Shown here: piece after piece, positions 10,450 through 23,500 of the stretch
Layout: each line of letters opens with the position of its first letter
How positions within the stretch are numbered: position 1 is the stretch's first letter
Assembly: GCA_963971405.1 (NCBI GenBank)
Contig: OZ020486.1
Location: 6,719,419-6,783,418 of the forward strand
Reading direction: 5' to 3'
From: Psococerastis gibbosa
Taxonomy: Eukaryota > Arthropoda > Insecta > Psocodea > Psocidae
DNA length: 64,000 bases
Notes under the pieces: model-generated
What the model saw: the letters and a program-made list of their open reading frames with translations, nothing else
What the model was told of the DNA's origin: nothing
The model's database searches: none
Made by a program: the position numbers and the translations under genes

Positions 10450-12282
10450 AGCAGTGGCGCCGCCAGATACGGTGCCGTAGTTAAGTTTCCTTTATTATTA
10501 TCGCAAGTTATTGTAAAATTTTGAAACATATCCGGACATGTACAGTATATTTGACTGAATTACTTAATTCCTCGTTTCGCAGCCGCATAAATATGAAAAT
10601 GTTCTCCTAAAAAATATATAAAAATATATTATCTTTCGTAGTAATTTTGTATTTTAGCTACTGAATTATTATTGATCTGGAAAAGCATGATGCATGACAT
10701 TTTTTTTATAGAAATTTTCAAAGGGTCATTTCATATCTTAGCGGATGTAAAACGAGGAATTTGTTTAGTAGAAAAATACTCGGCCAGATTTGGGCATTGT
10801 CCACTGCATTAATAATTCCCGCGTTTCACAGCAGCAGATAATAAAATTATTTATTATTATTTAATTAATTAATAATACTAAAAAATTGCAAAAATGCCAA
10901 CTTTCTAAAAAGAGTCTGATCCCGTCTGATTTACGACTATTCTATAAAATCGGATCAACGCACTTTATCGTGTTTTGTAAGAGTAAAAATAATTCGCAAA
11001 TATACAATACAGGTTAGGCAAAACAGTCCTTCGGGGCTAAAGCTCGCCTATTGTAAAGACATTTATTATTTCAAATTTACTACAAAAGCTTGTATATTTT
11101 ATTATTTTTCTTAAAACTATTTCCCTATATGTGCGGCTGTGGAACGAGAAATTTTATTATTTTAATCAGAAATGTGGACAAAATATTTGGAAATCTCCGC
11201 CTTAAGCTCCCTCCAGCTAAGCTATCGCTCTGCTGGTTGGAAGTACAAAAGTGTGGAGGGTTCGTTTGGCCCGATTGTGCGTTTCGTTCCATTTCGCTTC
11301 AAAACATTCCCGTTAGAACTAGATTATTTTAATAGTGCAATCAATTAACGTAATTTTTCTACCCATCGACGATCTCATTACCTGTCTCAGGGCCGGATAT
11401 ACAGTAAGTACACGACGCAACATGACCTTCAGTTAAAATGAGTCTATCTGAATGGCCACTTCTAAATCCCCTTTTTTTAAAAATTAATTTACTAAACATG
11501 ACATCAAAAATGTTATGGATCTAATTTGCTTAAGTTATAAATGTTTATTATTTATACTAAATTTGATATTGTTCTTATTTTATTTTATACTGAAACTACA
11601 GACTATGTCAGCTATGTCTATTTCAAAAAGATACATACATGTTCAGCATGCCCAAATTGACTGCTATTGCATTTTGGCATAGATTTCAAAATGCTTTGTA
11701 AGCATATTTTGAAGTTTCTTCCTTAAGCTTAGAGGTCGAAAGCTGCTTGTTTGGTCGTATGCAGCAAACTAAGCCAGTTACCTAGGACTAATCTCCTTAG
11801 CTGTGAATTTTTCACAAGAACAAAAAAATGTGAATTTTAAAAGAAATCATCAAAATCCGGCCTTGATCTTTACAAATGTTGGCAGCTAAAGTCTTGCTCA
11901 TGAACTTTACTCATAATATATGCCTAGACGGTTTTTTATAGCACAAACGCTGCTTTTAGATGTTAATTAGTCTTATTGCCATCGTAGATTTTTTTACAGT
12001 TTTGGATTAAGTTTATTTGGGAATGTTTGCGTTTTGGTGATAAGTTTTTGTATGAACATTGTGCTTTCTTCTTACGTGATTTGTAAATGACACAATAAGT
12101 TAAATAACACACTAAGTTGTTCTCTTTAACCAACTATCTTGCAATGTCTGGGTAATTTTCTTTAGACTCCAAGATTTGTTTTGTTAACGTCACACTATAT
12201 GTTTACCTTAAGGAAAAGCAAATAAGGCTTTATAAATGTTGTGAACCTGTTGTGACCTTTATGAAAGAAAAAACTTTGTCAA

Positions 12283-12560
12283 TTTGTTAGTTATTGTCTT
12301 TTTAACTAATCTCTTACTCTACGAGTAGTACATCGCGTAATGCAGTCGGCTGTATACCTTCCATTTGCGCATATACTTTGTCAAATTGTTAGGTATTGTC
12401 CATTTATAATTATACTAATATGCTAGTTGGAACATCACAAAATACAGACATTCGGCTGTATACTTCCTATTTGCTCATGTACTTTGTCCATTTGTTAGTT
12501 GTTCTTCTAGTTGGAACATCATGCAATGAAGTCGCCAGTTGACTGTATGCCTTCCATTTG
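12283..12560 (+). repeat. degenerate tandem repeat, about three units
   Basis: The phrases CTTTGTCAATTTGTTAG, GGCTGTATACCTTCCATTTG and AGTTGGAACATCA recur with a period of about 100 to 130 bases and clear divergence. The array is inside the presumed 3'UTR. Confidence 0.5.
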
Positions 12561-12737
12561 CCCAAATACGATAAGTATTGTCTTGTGAGTGATTTAGTAT
12601 AGCCTTCCGCCTAAACTGTACAAATAACTTATGAGCCTACTACTTAAATTGGGGCATTTGCTCCAATAAGTGGTAACGTAATGTCTCCGTCCACGTTAAG
12701 TGTTCTTAAAATTTAAGTTTTATTTTTTATTATATGA

Positions 12738-12743
12738 AATAAA
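12738..12743 (+). terminator. candidate polyadenylation signal (AATAAA)
   Basis: AATAAA is followed within 30 bases by a T/GT-rich stretch (TTGTGTAACTTTGTTGTTATTG), the usual layout of an animal cleavage site. It could end the transcript of the gene whose last exon is 8875-9256. Confidence 0.4.
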
Positions 12744-12779
12744 GTTCTTTATTGTGTAACTTTGTTGTTATTGTTATTT

Positions 12780-13400
12780 ACGCCGTCTGTAGTAGGTACC
12801 AAATATTAGTATTTTTTTTTAAGTAATCAAGTCCTGGCCACAGAACAACATAATATACTGGCCTACGATACGTTATCCCAAAACGTTGCGGCACTGGCTT
12901 CGAGAAGACCCGCGAGGGATTTCTACCAAGCCTCAGGCAGACCGTTGTCATCTTGTAGTTGACCACATTCGTAAGAAAGAGCACTCTCCCAGCCCCCAAG
13001 GGAGTCACACTCATAACTACTAAACTAGTCAAAAACTGTTAGAATGTTAGTTGAATGAAAGTTAGTTTGACGTTAGAACTATTGTTTCATAAAACCACCG
13101 CTAGAAATCGCAATCACTAATCAGCATTCAGCAGCGTCAAAATCAGACAAAACTGAACGCCTCTGTCATCTAGTGGTTAGCATTAAAACTAATGTTGAAC
13201 AGAGCCAACGCTAGATATCACTTGTGTACCGGGCCGAAACGTGAATGAAATCAAAGAATGAGGTTCTGTAGGGACAGTTTTGGTCACTAGGTTCGCTGAC
13301 GACAAACTGATATCCATATTATTCAAAATGTCCGCCGTTTGCATGCGAAAACTAAGCTCTCAGCATCTAATTAATTCTATATATAATATAGTAATAACTA
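12780..13400. other. intergenic stretch, nothing recognised
   Basis: Only short chance reading frames are present. A GGAATC-type repeat or tRNA-like segment was looked for and not found. Confidence 0.35.
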
Positions 13401-13404
13401 CAGG

Positions 13405-13545
13405 ACGACGACCACCTCCTTGTCTGCCCGAGACTTGACGAAGCTGTGTCCCACGCAGATCTATCCGAAGCAAATGACAAGGCCATCCAGGCTGCAACGT
13501 TTTGGATCAACGTGTCGTAGGCCCGGACACGTTAAGTAAGTAAGT
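13405..13545 (+). pseudogene. Jockey-like LINE 3' end fragment
   Basis: It encodes a decayed version of the C-terminal tail DDDHLLVCPRLDEAV, matching the better preserved fragments at 20600-20815 and 59040-59300 (minus). It ends in a GTAAGTAAGTA-like tail. Only the end of ORF2 survives, as expected from 5'-truncated LINE insertion. Confidence 0.65.
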
Positions 13546-14081
13546 ATTAATTCTTTAAATATTTTTACTATGCCTGGAACTTATTTCGCTGCATATCATT
13601 TAATATATATATTCTCCATGATTTATAGAAAAATATCACTTTAAAATAATACGTAATTAAAAATCATTTTAAAATAGTATTAAGGCTTATGGAAAAATCA
13701 AAATCAACGCTTTGATATCATTGCAACTGGTGCTGCCATCTACAAAATGACGTCACAAATGAACCCCATTCAGAACTAAAAATAATAAAAACATAAAATG
13801 CAAACCTACGTAGTTGTTAATAAAAAAATTTAAAATTATAGTTTATATTTATAAAAATCTTAATACCTCTCAGCCAATTTAGAGATTCAAATGATCCAAA
13901 AAAATTGGCGTTAGCGCGCTTCTGCGCAAGCGTCGCCATTTGTCCGTTAAAAATTAAAATTTTTGAAAACAAACGATTGAAACGAATGAACTGAAGGAAA
14001 TATTATTAATTTTTATGAACAATTTATAATAAATTTATGTGATACTGTGCTTAAATTAAGTGTTGTAATAATATTATTGAC

Positions 14082-14568
14082 ATGGCCGATTGTATAAAAG
14101 TTGCATTAAGAATCAGGCCTCTGGTTGTAACTGAGAAGAACCATGGCAGTAAAATCTGTATTGAGTCCGCCAAGGATGAGCCCCAAGTGTCAGTTAGAGA
14201 TGGACATAACTCGTGTTTTACGTATAATTATGTGTTTGATACTGATTCAAACCAGGAAGACGTGTATGAGGCGGCAGTGCAACCCCTAGTGAGGAAGCTC
14301 TTCGAAGGTTTCAACGTAACAATCTTTGCGTATGGCCAAACCGGTTCTGGCAAAACCCATACAATGGGAAGTAATGGCATTGGCCAAATGAATGAAGAAG
14401 AAGCTGGTATTATTTTCCGAGCTGTTCGTGCGATTTTTGACCATGTAAACACTAGCCCTGAATGGTCCTTTAAAATTACTGCGTCTTTCATGGAATTATA
14501 CATGGAAAATTTGTATGATTTATTGGCGCCAACTCGGGAAACTGTTGAAATTAGAGAAGAGTCGAAGC
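14082..14568 (+). CDS. KIF4: KIF4 exon 1: start of motor domain with P-loop
   Basis: Starts [14 protein letters not shown], the first beta strand of a kinesin motor, and includes GQTGSGKT. The donor is GTAAGT at 14569, leaving one base of the next codon (phase 1). In-frame TAA codons upstream of the ATG support this start. Confidence 0.93.
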
Positions 14569-17500
14569 GTAAGTAACATACGATTTTGTCTTTGCCACTT
14601 TTCGTGATCCCTTATCGACTTAGAGGCAGGGTAATGGCTAATAGCATTGAATATATAACACAGTGTTATATATTCAATGCTAATAGTTGATGTCTAAGTT
14701 TATATATTATATAAATCTCTTGGGGTAAAAGTCTGGTTAAGCTACCCCTAAAAAAAGTAACAGAATTGGGTGTTGTTTCGTTATTTAGCGTAAGAGAAAC
14801 CAAACCCATTTCCGAAAGAACTAAAGGTTTGTATATTTACATCAGTTTATATCAGTTATATTCATGCCATTTTCAAGCTAGCTAGGGCTAGCTTCTGGGC
14901 GTCGTCATCAATTTCTGTCGTCTAAAACAAAATAATAGTAAATAAATAAAGAACACAATTACCGTATTATCGGGTTCGTCAAAAATTCCCTAACCGAGTA
15001 GGGAACTTGTTCGAACAGTAGCCGACGGACGGCCCCTGAAAAAATCTTTACCTCATCCAGTGTCCTAATCTCCCGGGGTAGTTTGTCAAACAACCGGTTC
15101 CCCATCTCCCTAGGAGACCTAAGGGTAGCCGTAAGGCGACTGCTCTCCCGGGGGAAGCAGTCCCTATTTCTGGTCCCTTAAGTATGGGTATCACCTGATC
15201 TGGGGGGCGGGTTTTTCCGCAAATGCACTAATGTCTCCAAGATATATAGAGCTGGTAGAGTTAGTACACCAAATTCTCTAAATAAGGGCCGGCAAGATAC
15301 TCTTTGGTCTTTGATACCCGCAATGGTTCTAATATCCCTCTTTTGCAAGCGAAAAACCAGGAGGGAGTCAGTAGAGTTACCCCAACAGATAATACCATAT
15401 CGGATTTGACTTTCAAAAAGACCGAAGTACACAAGCCTTAGCGAACGATTATCCATAAAAAATGAAATATTTCTAAGTAGGAAGTTTGTTGATCCAATTC
15501 ACTTGCAGCCCATTTTAAATGGCAGTCCCCCCCCCCCCCCATAAATGATTACATATTGTACTATTTATGTGCCACTTTTTTATTTTTTGTCACTCATTTA
15601 ATTACTAATATTTTTCATTTTAAAGTTGCCCTACTTGTTATTCATTCGGCAATGGCAGTTAGTTAATTTATAATGAACTATTGCTTGTTTTCAGGTATTT
15701 GCATACCAGGGCTCACGGAAATCCCCGTGCTCAGTGCTGACGCGACCATGGAGTGCCTGAGGAACGGGTCTATTGGTAGAGTGACCGGCGCCACTGCCAT
15801 GAACCAGCAGTCTTCCAGAAGCCATGCTATTTTTACGCTGTCTATCCAACAGCAAAAGCTGGATTCTCCCACTACAGCGACTAATGCTAAATTTCATTTA
15901 GTTGATCTAGCTGGCTCGGAGCGGTGGGACTATTTTTTATACTTTTGGTGTTTGAAAATGGCACGACTAAGAGTTCATGTCACTAATGGACACTTGCTCC
16001 TGCATTATTTCAAAGTTATATTTAATAGGAGATAATGTTATAGCGCTGTCTAATTGCATAGACTTTCGCGGCCGGAATTATTGGACGAAGCAGTTGAATG
16101 TATGATGGGCCGTGGTCGATCTGAAAGTACGCTTAATTGAAGTGAAACTATATCATTATTGAAATACCAAAAGGTGAAGAATAAGACTATAAAGTCTTGT
16201 TTGCATGTTAACCCTAAAATATATTGTATTATTAATCAGTACGGTTCTTAAAATTAAATGTAGAAGAAAAAAACGGGAGGGGAAAGAGTGGTCGATCTGA
16301 AAGTACGCTTTCAGATCGACCGCAGCCCATCATCCCGGATTCAGTTGCTTCATCAAATGTTATAGCGCTGTTTGATGGCTCATTGAATAGAATAAAATGT
16401 TCCCTTACATTTTAATTTGTAACATGTGCCCGTCGTTAAAACCGCTTGTCCTAGAAATTCGACGGAATACTGATAAAGAGCGCAATGGCCACCCCTTTCA
16501 GCGGCGGGCCATTTAGTACTAAATTATTCTTGGTGTTATAAATGTAAACAAAACAATTGTAAATACCACTTTCAATTCTAACTTGTTAACAAGTAATTTT
16601 TGTAATATTGTAATTGTATTAGTGTTAGTTATTGTAATGTATAGTATGAATAGATCCCTTTTCGCTCAGTCGATAAACAATGTTATGTTCTCTTTGTTTT
16701 AGATGCAAGAAAACTGAAGCCGTGGGAGATAGATTTAAGGAAGGCGTCAATATCAACGCAGGCTTGCTGGCGTTGGGCAATGTTATTTCAACGCTTGGTG
16801 AGGGCGGCAAACGCAAACCGAGCTTCCGGGACAGCAAGCTGACGAGGCTCCTTCAAGACTCACTAGGCGGTAACTCACACACCCTCATGATCGCCTGTGT
16901 CAGTCCAGCTGATTATAATCTCAGTGAAACTCTTAGTACATTAAGGTATGATTGGTTTACCATTACATTTGCACTTAATGCACTCAATGCTCTGAAGCCT
17001 TGTAATCTATGGTACCCAATATAGGGTTTCTCTCGTGACTTCGTGGAAACGAAACATTATGTGTAAATGTGTAAACTATTAAAATCAAACAAGTTTGCAC
17101 AATTTCCACAAAAAAACATATATATTATTAAAAGTTAAAAAATTAAAAATCAGTTACAGCTAAAAAAAAAAAAAAAAGGTCTGATGATGGTGTAACACCG
17201 AAACAGCTGTAACTGATTTTTAATTTTTTAACTTTTAACAATATATATGTTTTTTGTGGAAATTGTGGAAATTTGTTTGATTTTAATAGTTTATCTATGG
17301 TACCCCCTGCTGAGTATTGCTACTTCTTTGTTTGCCTCTACAGGCAGGTGAGTTATTGAAACGAAGACGGAGAAATGAAGGGGAGCGGAATTCGAACCCG
17401 ATTCTCCCCCTTCCGTCCATTTTTCTATGTCTTCCTTTCTCTAATCTAAGCACGATAATGGACCATAACATGAAACATTAGAAAGACTCGTATCTGTACT

Positions 17501-20500
17501 TGGTTAAGTCATGTTTTCGCCTGTTTCATTGCGTCAATGGTAAGCTTGTCTCAGCTTGTCCATTATCGCTTGCAGCCGGTGAGGCATGTAAAGCAGTTGA
17601 GTGTATGAGGGAGCCCTATTTCTACTAAGTTGGCTTAGTAATAGAACAAAAAGTCTTCATTCGTTTTATTACATGCTGTTTCTGCCTTGGCTTCTAATGG
17701 CCGTTCTCATTGGTTCTATTCTCTTTTTAATTTTTAGACCAGAAGAAATTGTTTGTGGTCTAGGGACCTTACAATTGTGTATTTGTTTCATGTTCCACTA
17801 CACGTTTTACTGACTTACTTACTGTTCTAGGTATGCGGACAGAGCCCGACGAATCCGGAACCGGCCAATAGTCAACCAGGATCCCAAATGCGCGGAAATT
17901 GCGTTTCTCAAGAGCAAAGTTGAGGAGCTGCAGTTGCAGCTTTTGGAGCGAGGTGATGTTGTGAAGTCGGTCGACTCGGAGGAATTCAAGAAAATCGAAC
18001 AGGATCTCAAAGCCAAACTACGCGCCATGACCACTAGGTATGTGTTTTTTTTATAGCCATCCCACACACTACTGGTTGTTAATTTTGTTCTCTTGACATA
18101 ATTGCCGCATGAGAGGTTTTGCGTCACACTCCTCTTTTTAAATCACTTGGGGTATATGGTATATGGGGTATAGTACGCCTACTTCTTCCCCTAAAAATCC
18201 AAGGATAACAAGATTAATTATTCGCATGCATTACCCGCCCCATTAAATTTTCCAATTATAAGCAATAGCTACCTGAATAAAAAAATTATTATTCCATTGT
18301 ACCTTGTGTATTTTTATCCGACCTAAGTTACTTCTATTTAGCTGAAGAGTGCACTTCCTCTTCTTCTCCCCCACCGTCAAAGTTACAAAATTCTGTAAAA
18401 GAGTAAAAGAGTAGGATCTGATTTAAAAATGACTCGTATTTGCATCAAAAGCACAAAAAGAAAGAGTATGTCGAATTTGGAACACACAAGATTATAAATA
18501 CTCTTGAGAAGAGTATATCTGGCCACCCTAAGTATGAAGGTCGTGGTCGTGGCATGGCATTCAGGGCTTAGGTCTGAGGACTGGTAGAGGATCCTCTCTC
18601 TTGACCACTGCCCCTTTTCGAACGATATGCCCTGTTATGGTAAGGAGTTTTCCAGGCAGCCATGTTTTTTGACTTACCGGTAAAGGTGGCATACCCATCA
18701 CGGCTGGGTGAGTTTTTCCTTTCATGTCAAACCTCGAGACTGCCTGCTCACAGTCCACAGTCTAGTTGGGCTATGCCAGTATTATAACTTAGTTTCTCTA
18801 ATTCACCTGCCTGTAGACGTAGAGGCTGTTTACGAATTACTCAGTTATTAATGCCATAACATAGCATACGTTATAGAAATATGTAGCCTATTGCAAGGAT
18901 TGATAATGTATCAAAACCTGTTCATTACAAGCATTAGTCACTGGAGCATTCAACTAAGAGCAGCAAAGATACGGGGAGTTGTGTGACGACGCGTTTGGTG
19001 TAGTGGTCAGTATACTACTCGGCAGGGTGAAGACTGGTTCGAATACCGTTTCCGTGCATTTTTCCATTTCTCTCATTCTCTAACCACGCCAGTGTGATTG
19101 ACAATGAATATATTTCAGTTATAACCTTGCGATCGCTGAGAATGCTGCGCTACAGATGAAGCTGATGTGTCTGGAGGTGGCACACGACCGACAGAAGGAA
19201 TTCGTAGCTGAGCTGGACGGGACGATTGCTGAGAATTTGAAGACGTTTGATTCGGCGAGAACTTTTGAGGAGACCATGCGCTGCGTCACCGTACTCAAGA
19301 AAAGCTTTAGTGAAAAGATTGCTGCCTTGCACGAAGGTATTTTTATCACGCATTGATGAAACAGTAAACTCCGAAGATTTTGCCGGTTCTGGCCATTGTG
19401 CTGAATCTGAGGTTTGTTGGGGATTTGGTCCTGTATGTCAGATGCAACATGTCAGCAGTGTAGCAGAAACAAAACCAATAGTGTCGATCTGAAAGCGACC
19501 ATGGCCCATCAACCCCGATTCTACTGCTTCGTTGTCTGACTCCTGTCGTGAGAGGCTTTGCATTAATTTTATGGCTGAGATTTTAAAACATTTTGTAAAC
19601 AAAAGAGGACCAACTCATTTTAGTGGCACTAATTAATGTCTCGCCACTAAAGTCGTAAAAATAGAAAGACCGTCTTACCAAGAAATTTGCATAAAAATAT
19701 GGGCTGCAAGCTCTCTGAAAAAATATAATATTTACGAGATTTTTCTAATAATTTCCCATTTTCAACTTATTCGTGCTTTTTAGAGTAATCGTATATTTTG
19801 GCGTGAAAATGTTAGTATAACAAAAACTTGCTTTTTATAATTTTTTATGATATTAGTTTTACTAGTATATTATCCCTGTGCGAGAATTAACCTGACGTCG
19901 TTTGTTTACCAATTATTTTGAAATATGTGCCCTATTAGGCGGGCAGACGTGCACATGACAATAATTCTGATTGTAGTTGCGGATAATCATTTTTGGTGAG
20001 AAAATGTGAATTTATTGCAAGAACGTGTTTTTTTCTTTAATTTTTCTTTTTCTTTAATCTTTAGTGTATTTTTATGTCTCTGCGACAAAAAAGCCGCCAT
20101 TTGTTTACCGTCTATTTTGAAATCCGAGGACAATAAGCCTAACTAAGAAACATGGACACTAATGTTCAATTTTAATTTTAAAATTGTTCCATTAGTATTT
20201 TATTTGACTGTATGCATGCATATTTAACCATTATTTATAGCCAGATGGACTTAGTAGATGATGATTATAACAGGCATTGCATTATTTTAATCTGGAAACA
20301 TACTTTATGATAAACGGGGAGACCTGCATTTAACATTTCTGATTGTAATTGCAGATCAGTTGAACACTGAACTAGAACAGCGACAGTTGAAAGTTGAGAA
20401 TAACGTGCCGTACGTCGACAATGCTCCTATGGACGAGGACATGACGGAAGATCTGCGGATGATAGATGTACGGCAGGAGGAGCATGCGAATAAGCAGGGC

Positions 20501-23500
20501 CAGCTCATGCGAGAGATAGACGAGCTGGAGAGGAGATTGTACACTAAGGCTGAAATGTGTGACCAGGTCAGTTCTTTCTCTTTATAATATGTCTGGTTTA
20601 TACCTCAATAGGCTAAGAACGGGGGTTGCAAGATGCCGCGCGAACCTGTGTAGGTGGGGACCGCTCGACTTGCCAATGTGGACAACAACAAGACGACGGC
20701 CACCTTTTGGTTTGCCCGAAGCTTGAAGAAGCTGTGTCCCAGACAGATCTTTCAGATGCCAATGATAAGGCCATCCAGGCTGCAATGTTTTGGTTCAACG
20801 TGACACATTAAGTTAAGCGGCTTCGGGGGCAAGTTGGTAGCGTACGTGTACTCTACACACCTTGCGGTCGGAGACGTGTCGTAACTCGACACAAGTACTT
20901 AATTGATTACCTTGTGAGGCGATTGAATAGGTTAATCGGATTCATTCATTAAATTGTATGTACGCGATTAACCTTAAAAGAAAACAAGTAAGTATATGTA
21001 TCTTCTAGCGAAGATTGATGATCATCATTGCAATTTGGACCTTGGAGACTACTGCTCGGAAATGGGTGGATTGTGATGAAATATGATAGGATGTAGGTTC
21101 ACAAAATCATATCGGGACCATTTGTCATATTCTGAGCTAACTAAAAACCCCCAAAAAGGCAAAAAAACATCTTTCTCAAAAAATGTTCTTTAAATGATTA
21201 CTGTGCTTTATTATATGTGATGTCTTCCCGTTCTTGACTCTGCAATTGGTCCCATCGATGAATTCAGTGCTTTGGGTTAGTGAAAGTCGAGGCAACTGAA
21301 AATTAACCCTAGACCCGCATAAGTATCTATTACGGTGCCTATATTCATTGATAAATAGCAAAGCAATTACTTACTCGTTCCTGTTTTAGTTAAATTTTTG
21401 TTGTTGTTGACAAATCCTCCGCGAGTTTTTGCCCATGTTTCGTGAATTAGATATTTAGTAATGCGTACTCCGCTTGACCTCAGAAACCAATTTCTGTTAG
21501 CAGTGTTTTTGGTCACTGACCCATGGGGACAAAGTTTTTGAAGCCCACTATTTCTCTATTTCTTCCCCCAGTAATTTCCTCACCCACCTGCTGTTATGCA
21601 TTCCCTTTACTTGTCTGACTATTGCAGTGTCCTCTACATCCTCTCCACAAATGGCTCTTTCACCCTGAACTCTGTTTCCAATTCCGTCCATTTTATTCCA
21701 CAATAAATTTCCATTTTCTTTTTCTCAGTACACGCAGCAAAAACACACAGTGGTTGACATGGAGAAGCAAAGTCTGCTGCATAAGGAAAAGTACGAGAAG
21801 CAAATCGCAGCCCTGGAGAGGGAGAAGAGCGAGCTGATGGCGAGCATTAAGGCGCTGCAGGTGGCCAATAAGGAAGCCGAGGTCAAGGCCAAGCAGTCCG
21901 AGTTGAGCAAGAAGAATGTGCAGATTGAGGAGTTGCAGAAAAAGTTGACTGAGCATGCTAAGGTACGTATGTGGATGAATTGTTGAATGCTGGCCAAACG
22001 GCCCTACATTCGCTCAATGAAAAAGAAAGGCAGTTTAATTTCTTTCAGTTCTTCTACAATATGTATTTTTTTAAAGAATGGGTTATGGCGCGAAATACTC
22101 CCTAAGAATGGGGCAGTTCTTGCCCATGCTTTGAAAGCACCTTAGCAAGTCGTATCGTTAGCCTCGCTATGGTCTGAGGCTTAGCTTGGAATAAACTATA
22201 CAATAGACTGGAGCAAATTTTAAATTCGCGGTGTCTCTTCAAAGCGCCGATGTCAGTGACTGATGTTGAAATCTCTTAACTCACTCTCGACGGCGTCCCT
22301 CTTCTTGCATGTGGTGAGCTGAGCTCTAGTCTCTCGGCCGTCTGGCATAGAATACGTTGCTGGTGTTCTAGCTATTTGACACGAGCTTAAGAGGACATGC
22401 TACATAGAAAATGAGTACCCCAAAATTTGTTGTTTTTATGGACTTTTTATTTTTTATTTAATTAACAAAGGAAGTCATTAAAGATTTGGCTCATGGAAGT
22501 TGTAGAAGACTAAGTACTTCGTGCATCATATAATCGAGTATTTTTACTTTTCGGTAGTAGTTTTGTAGTTCTTCCAAAAATCCCAGAATACGCATAATTT
22601 CAGTCCGTTCTGGTGTTTATGTAAGAACTAAGGTACCAAAAATTTAATATTTCCTATTACATGATGCATTAAGCAGTCTTCTACAACTTCCAAGAGCCAA
22701 ATTTTTAATGACTTGCTTTGTTAATTAAATAAAAAATAAAAAGTCAATAAAAACAACAAATTATGGGTTGCTCATTTTCTGCGTAGGATGTCCTCTTAAG
22801 GACAGATTCACGACAGTATTCTATATTTTAGATCGTGCGCCAGAAGGAAGCGTCGGAGAAGAAAGTTGAAGCTTTAGCCGCGGAGATCCGGCAGATTAAG
22901 CAGGCCAAGGTGAAACTTATTAAACAGATGAACCAGGAGAGCGCGCAGTGGAAGGCGTGGCGACTGGAAAGGGAACGCGAAGCTGCACGCCTCCGTGATC
23001 AGGTTTGATTTTTGATAATTAAATTTTTTTCTATATTTCATTGAGTTAAACCTAAAGTTAAGTGAATTCTCCTAAGTGACGTACACCCCCTTCGTCCCAG
23101 CTGACTTGTGCCATTACGATTTTCCTCCCTAAATTCGATAGGGCGTTCTTATTTTAACACCTTGAATGCATTGTCTAGTATATTTTCAAGGGAGCACTTT
23201 CCGCAAGGCGTCGAGCCCGGTTTTCGGCCCGCGTATTTTTTCCAATCGCTGTACATCATCAGAAAACCAGAGTGTTTAGTTTGTACATAAGTTAAGACCT
23301 GTTGAATTATGAAATGTTTGGTTTTGCCGTTCAGCAACGAATAACAGATTGAAACACTCGTATTATTGGATTGTCTTACAAATACTGAATTAAAAACTTA
23401 ACGGTAGTCAAAATCATCAAACCTCATCTCTTCCATCCCAACCTTCGAAAGAATATAGTGATATTTCTTGCTTGCGACCGACTTGTAAACATTGTGTAAT

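Larger units (their letters stand above)
9257..12760 (+). other. probable long 3'UTR of the gene ending at 9256
   Basis: No convincing coding exon is seen between the stop codon and a good polyadenylation signal at 12738. A minus-strand SINE, a small MITE and a degenerate tandem repeat lie inside. Assigning this stretch to the 3'UTR is inference. A shorter UTR or a separate non-coding transcript is equally possible. Confidence 0.35.
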
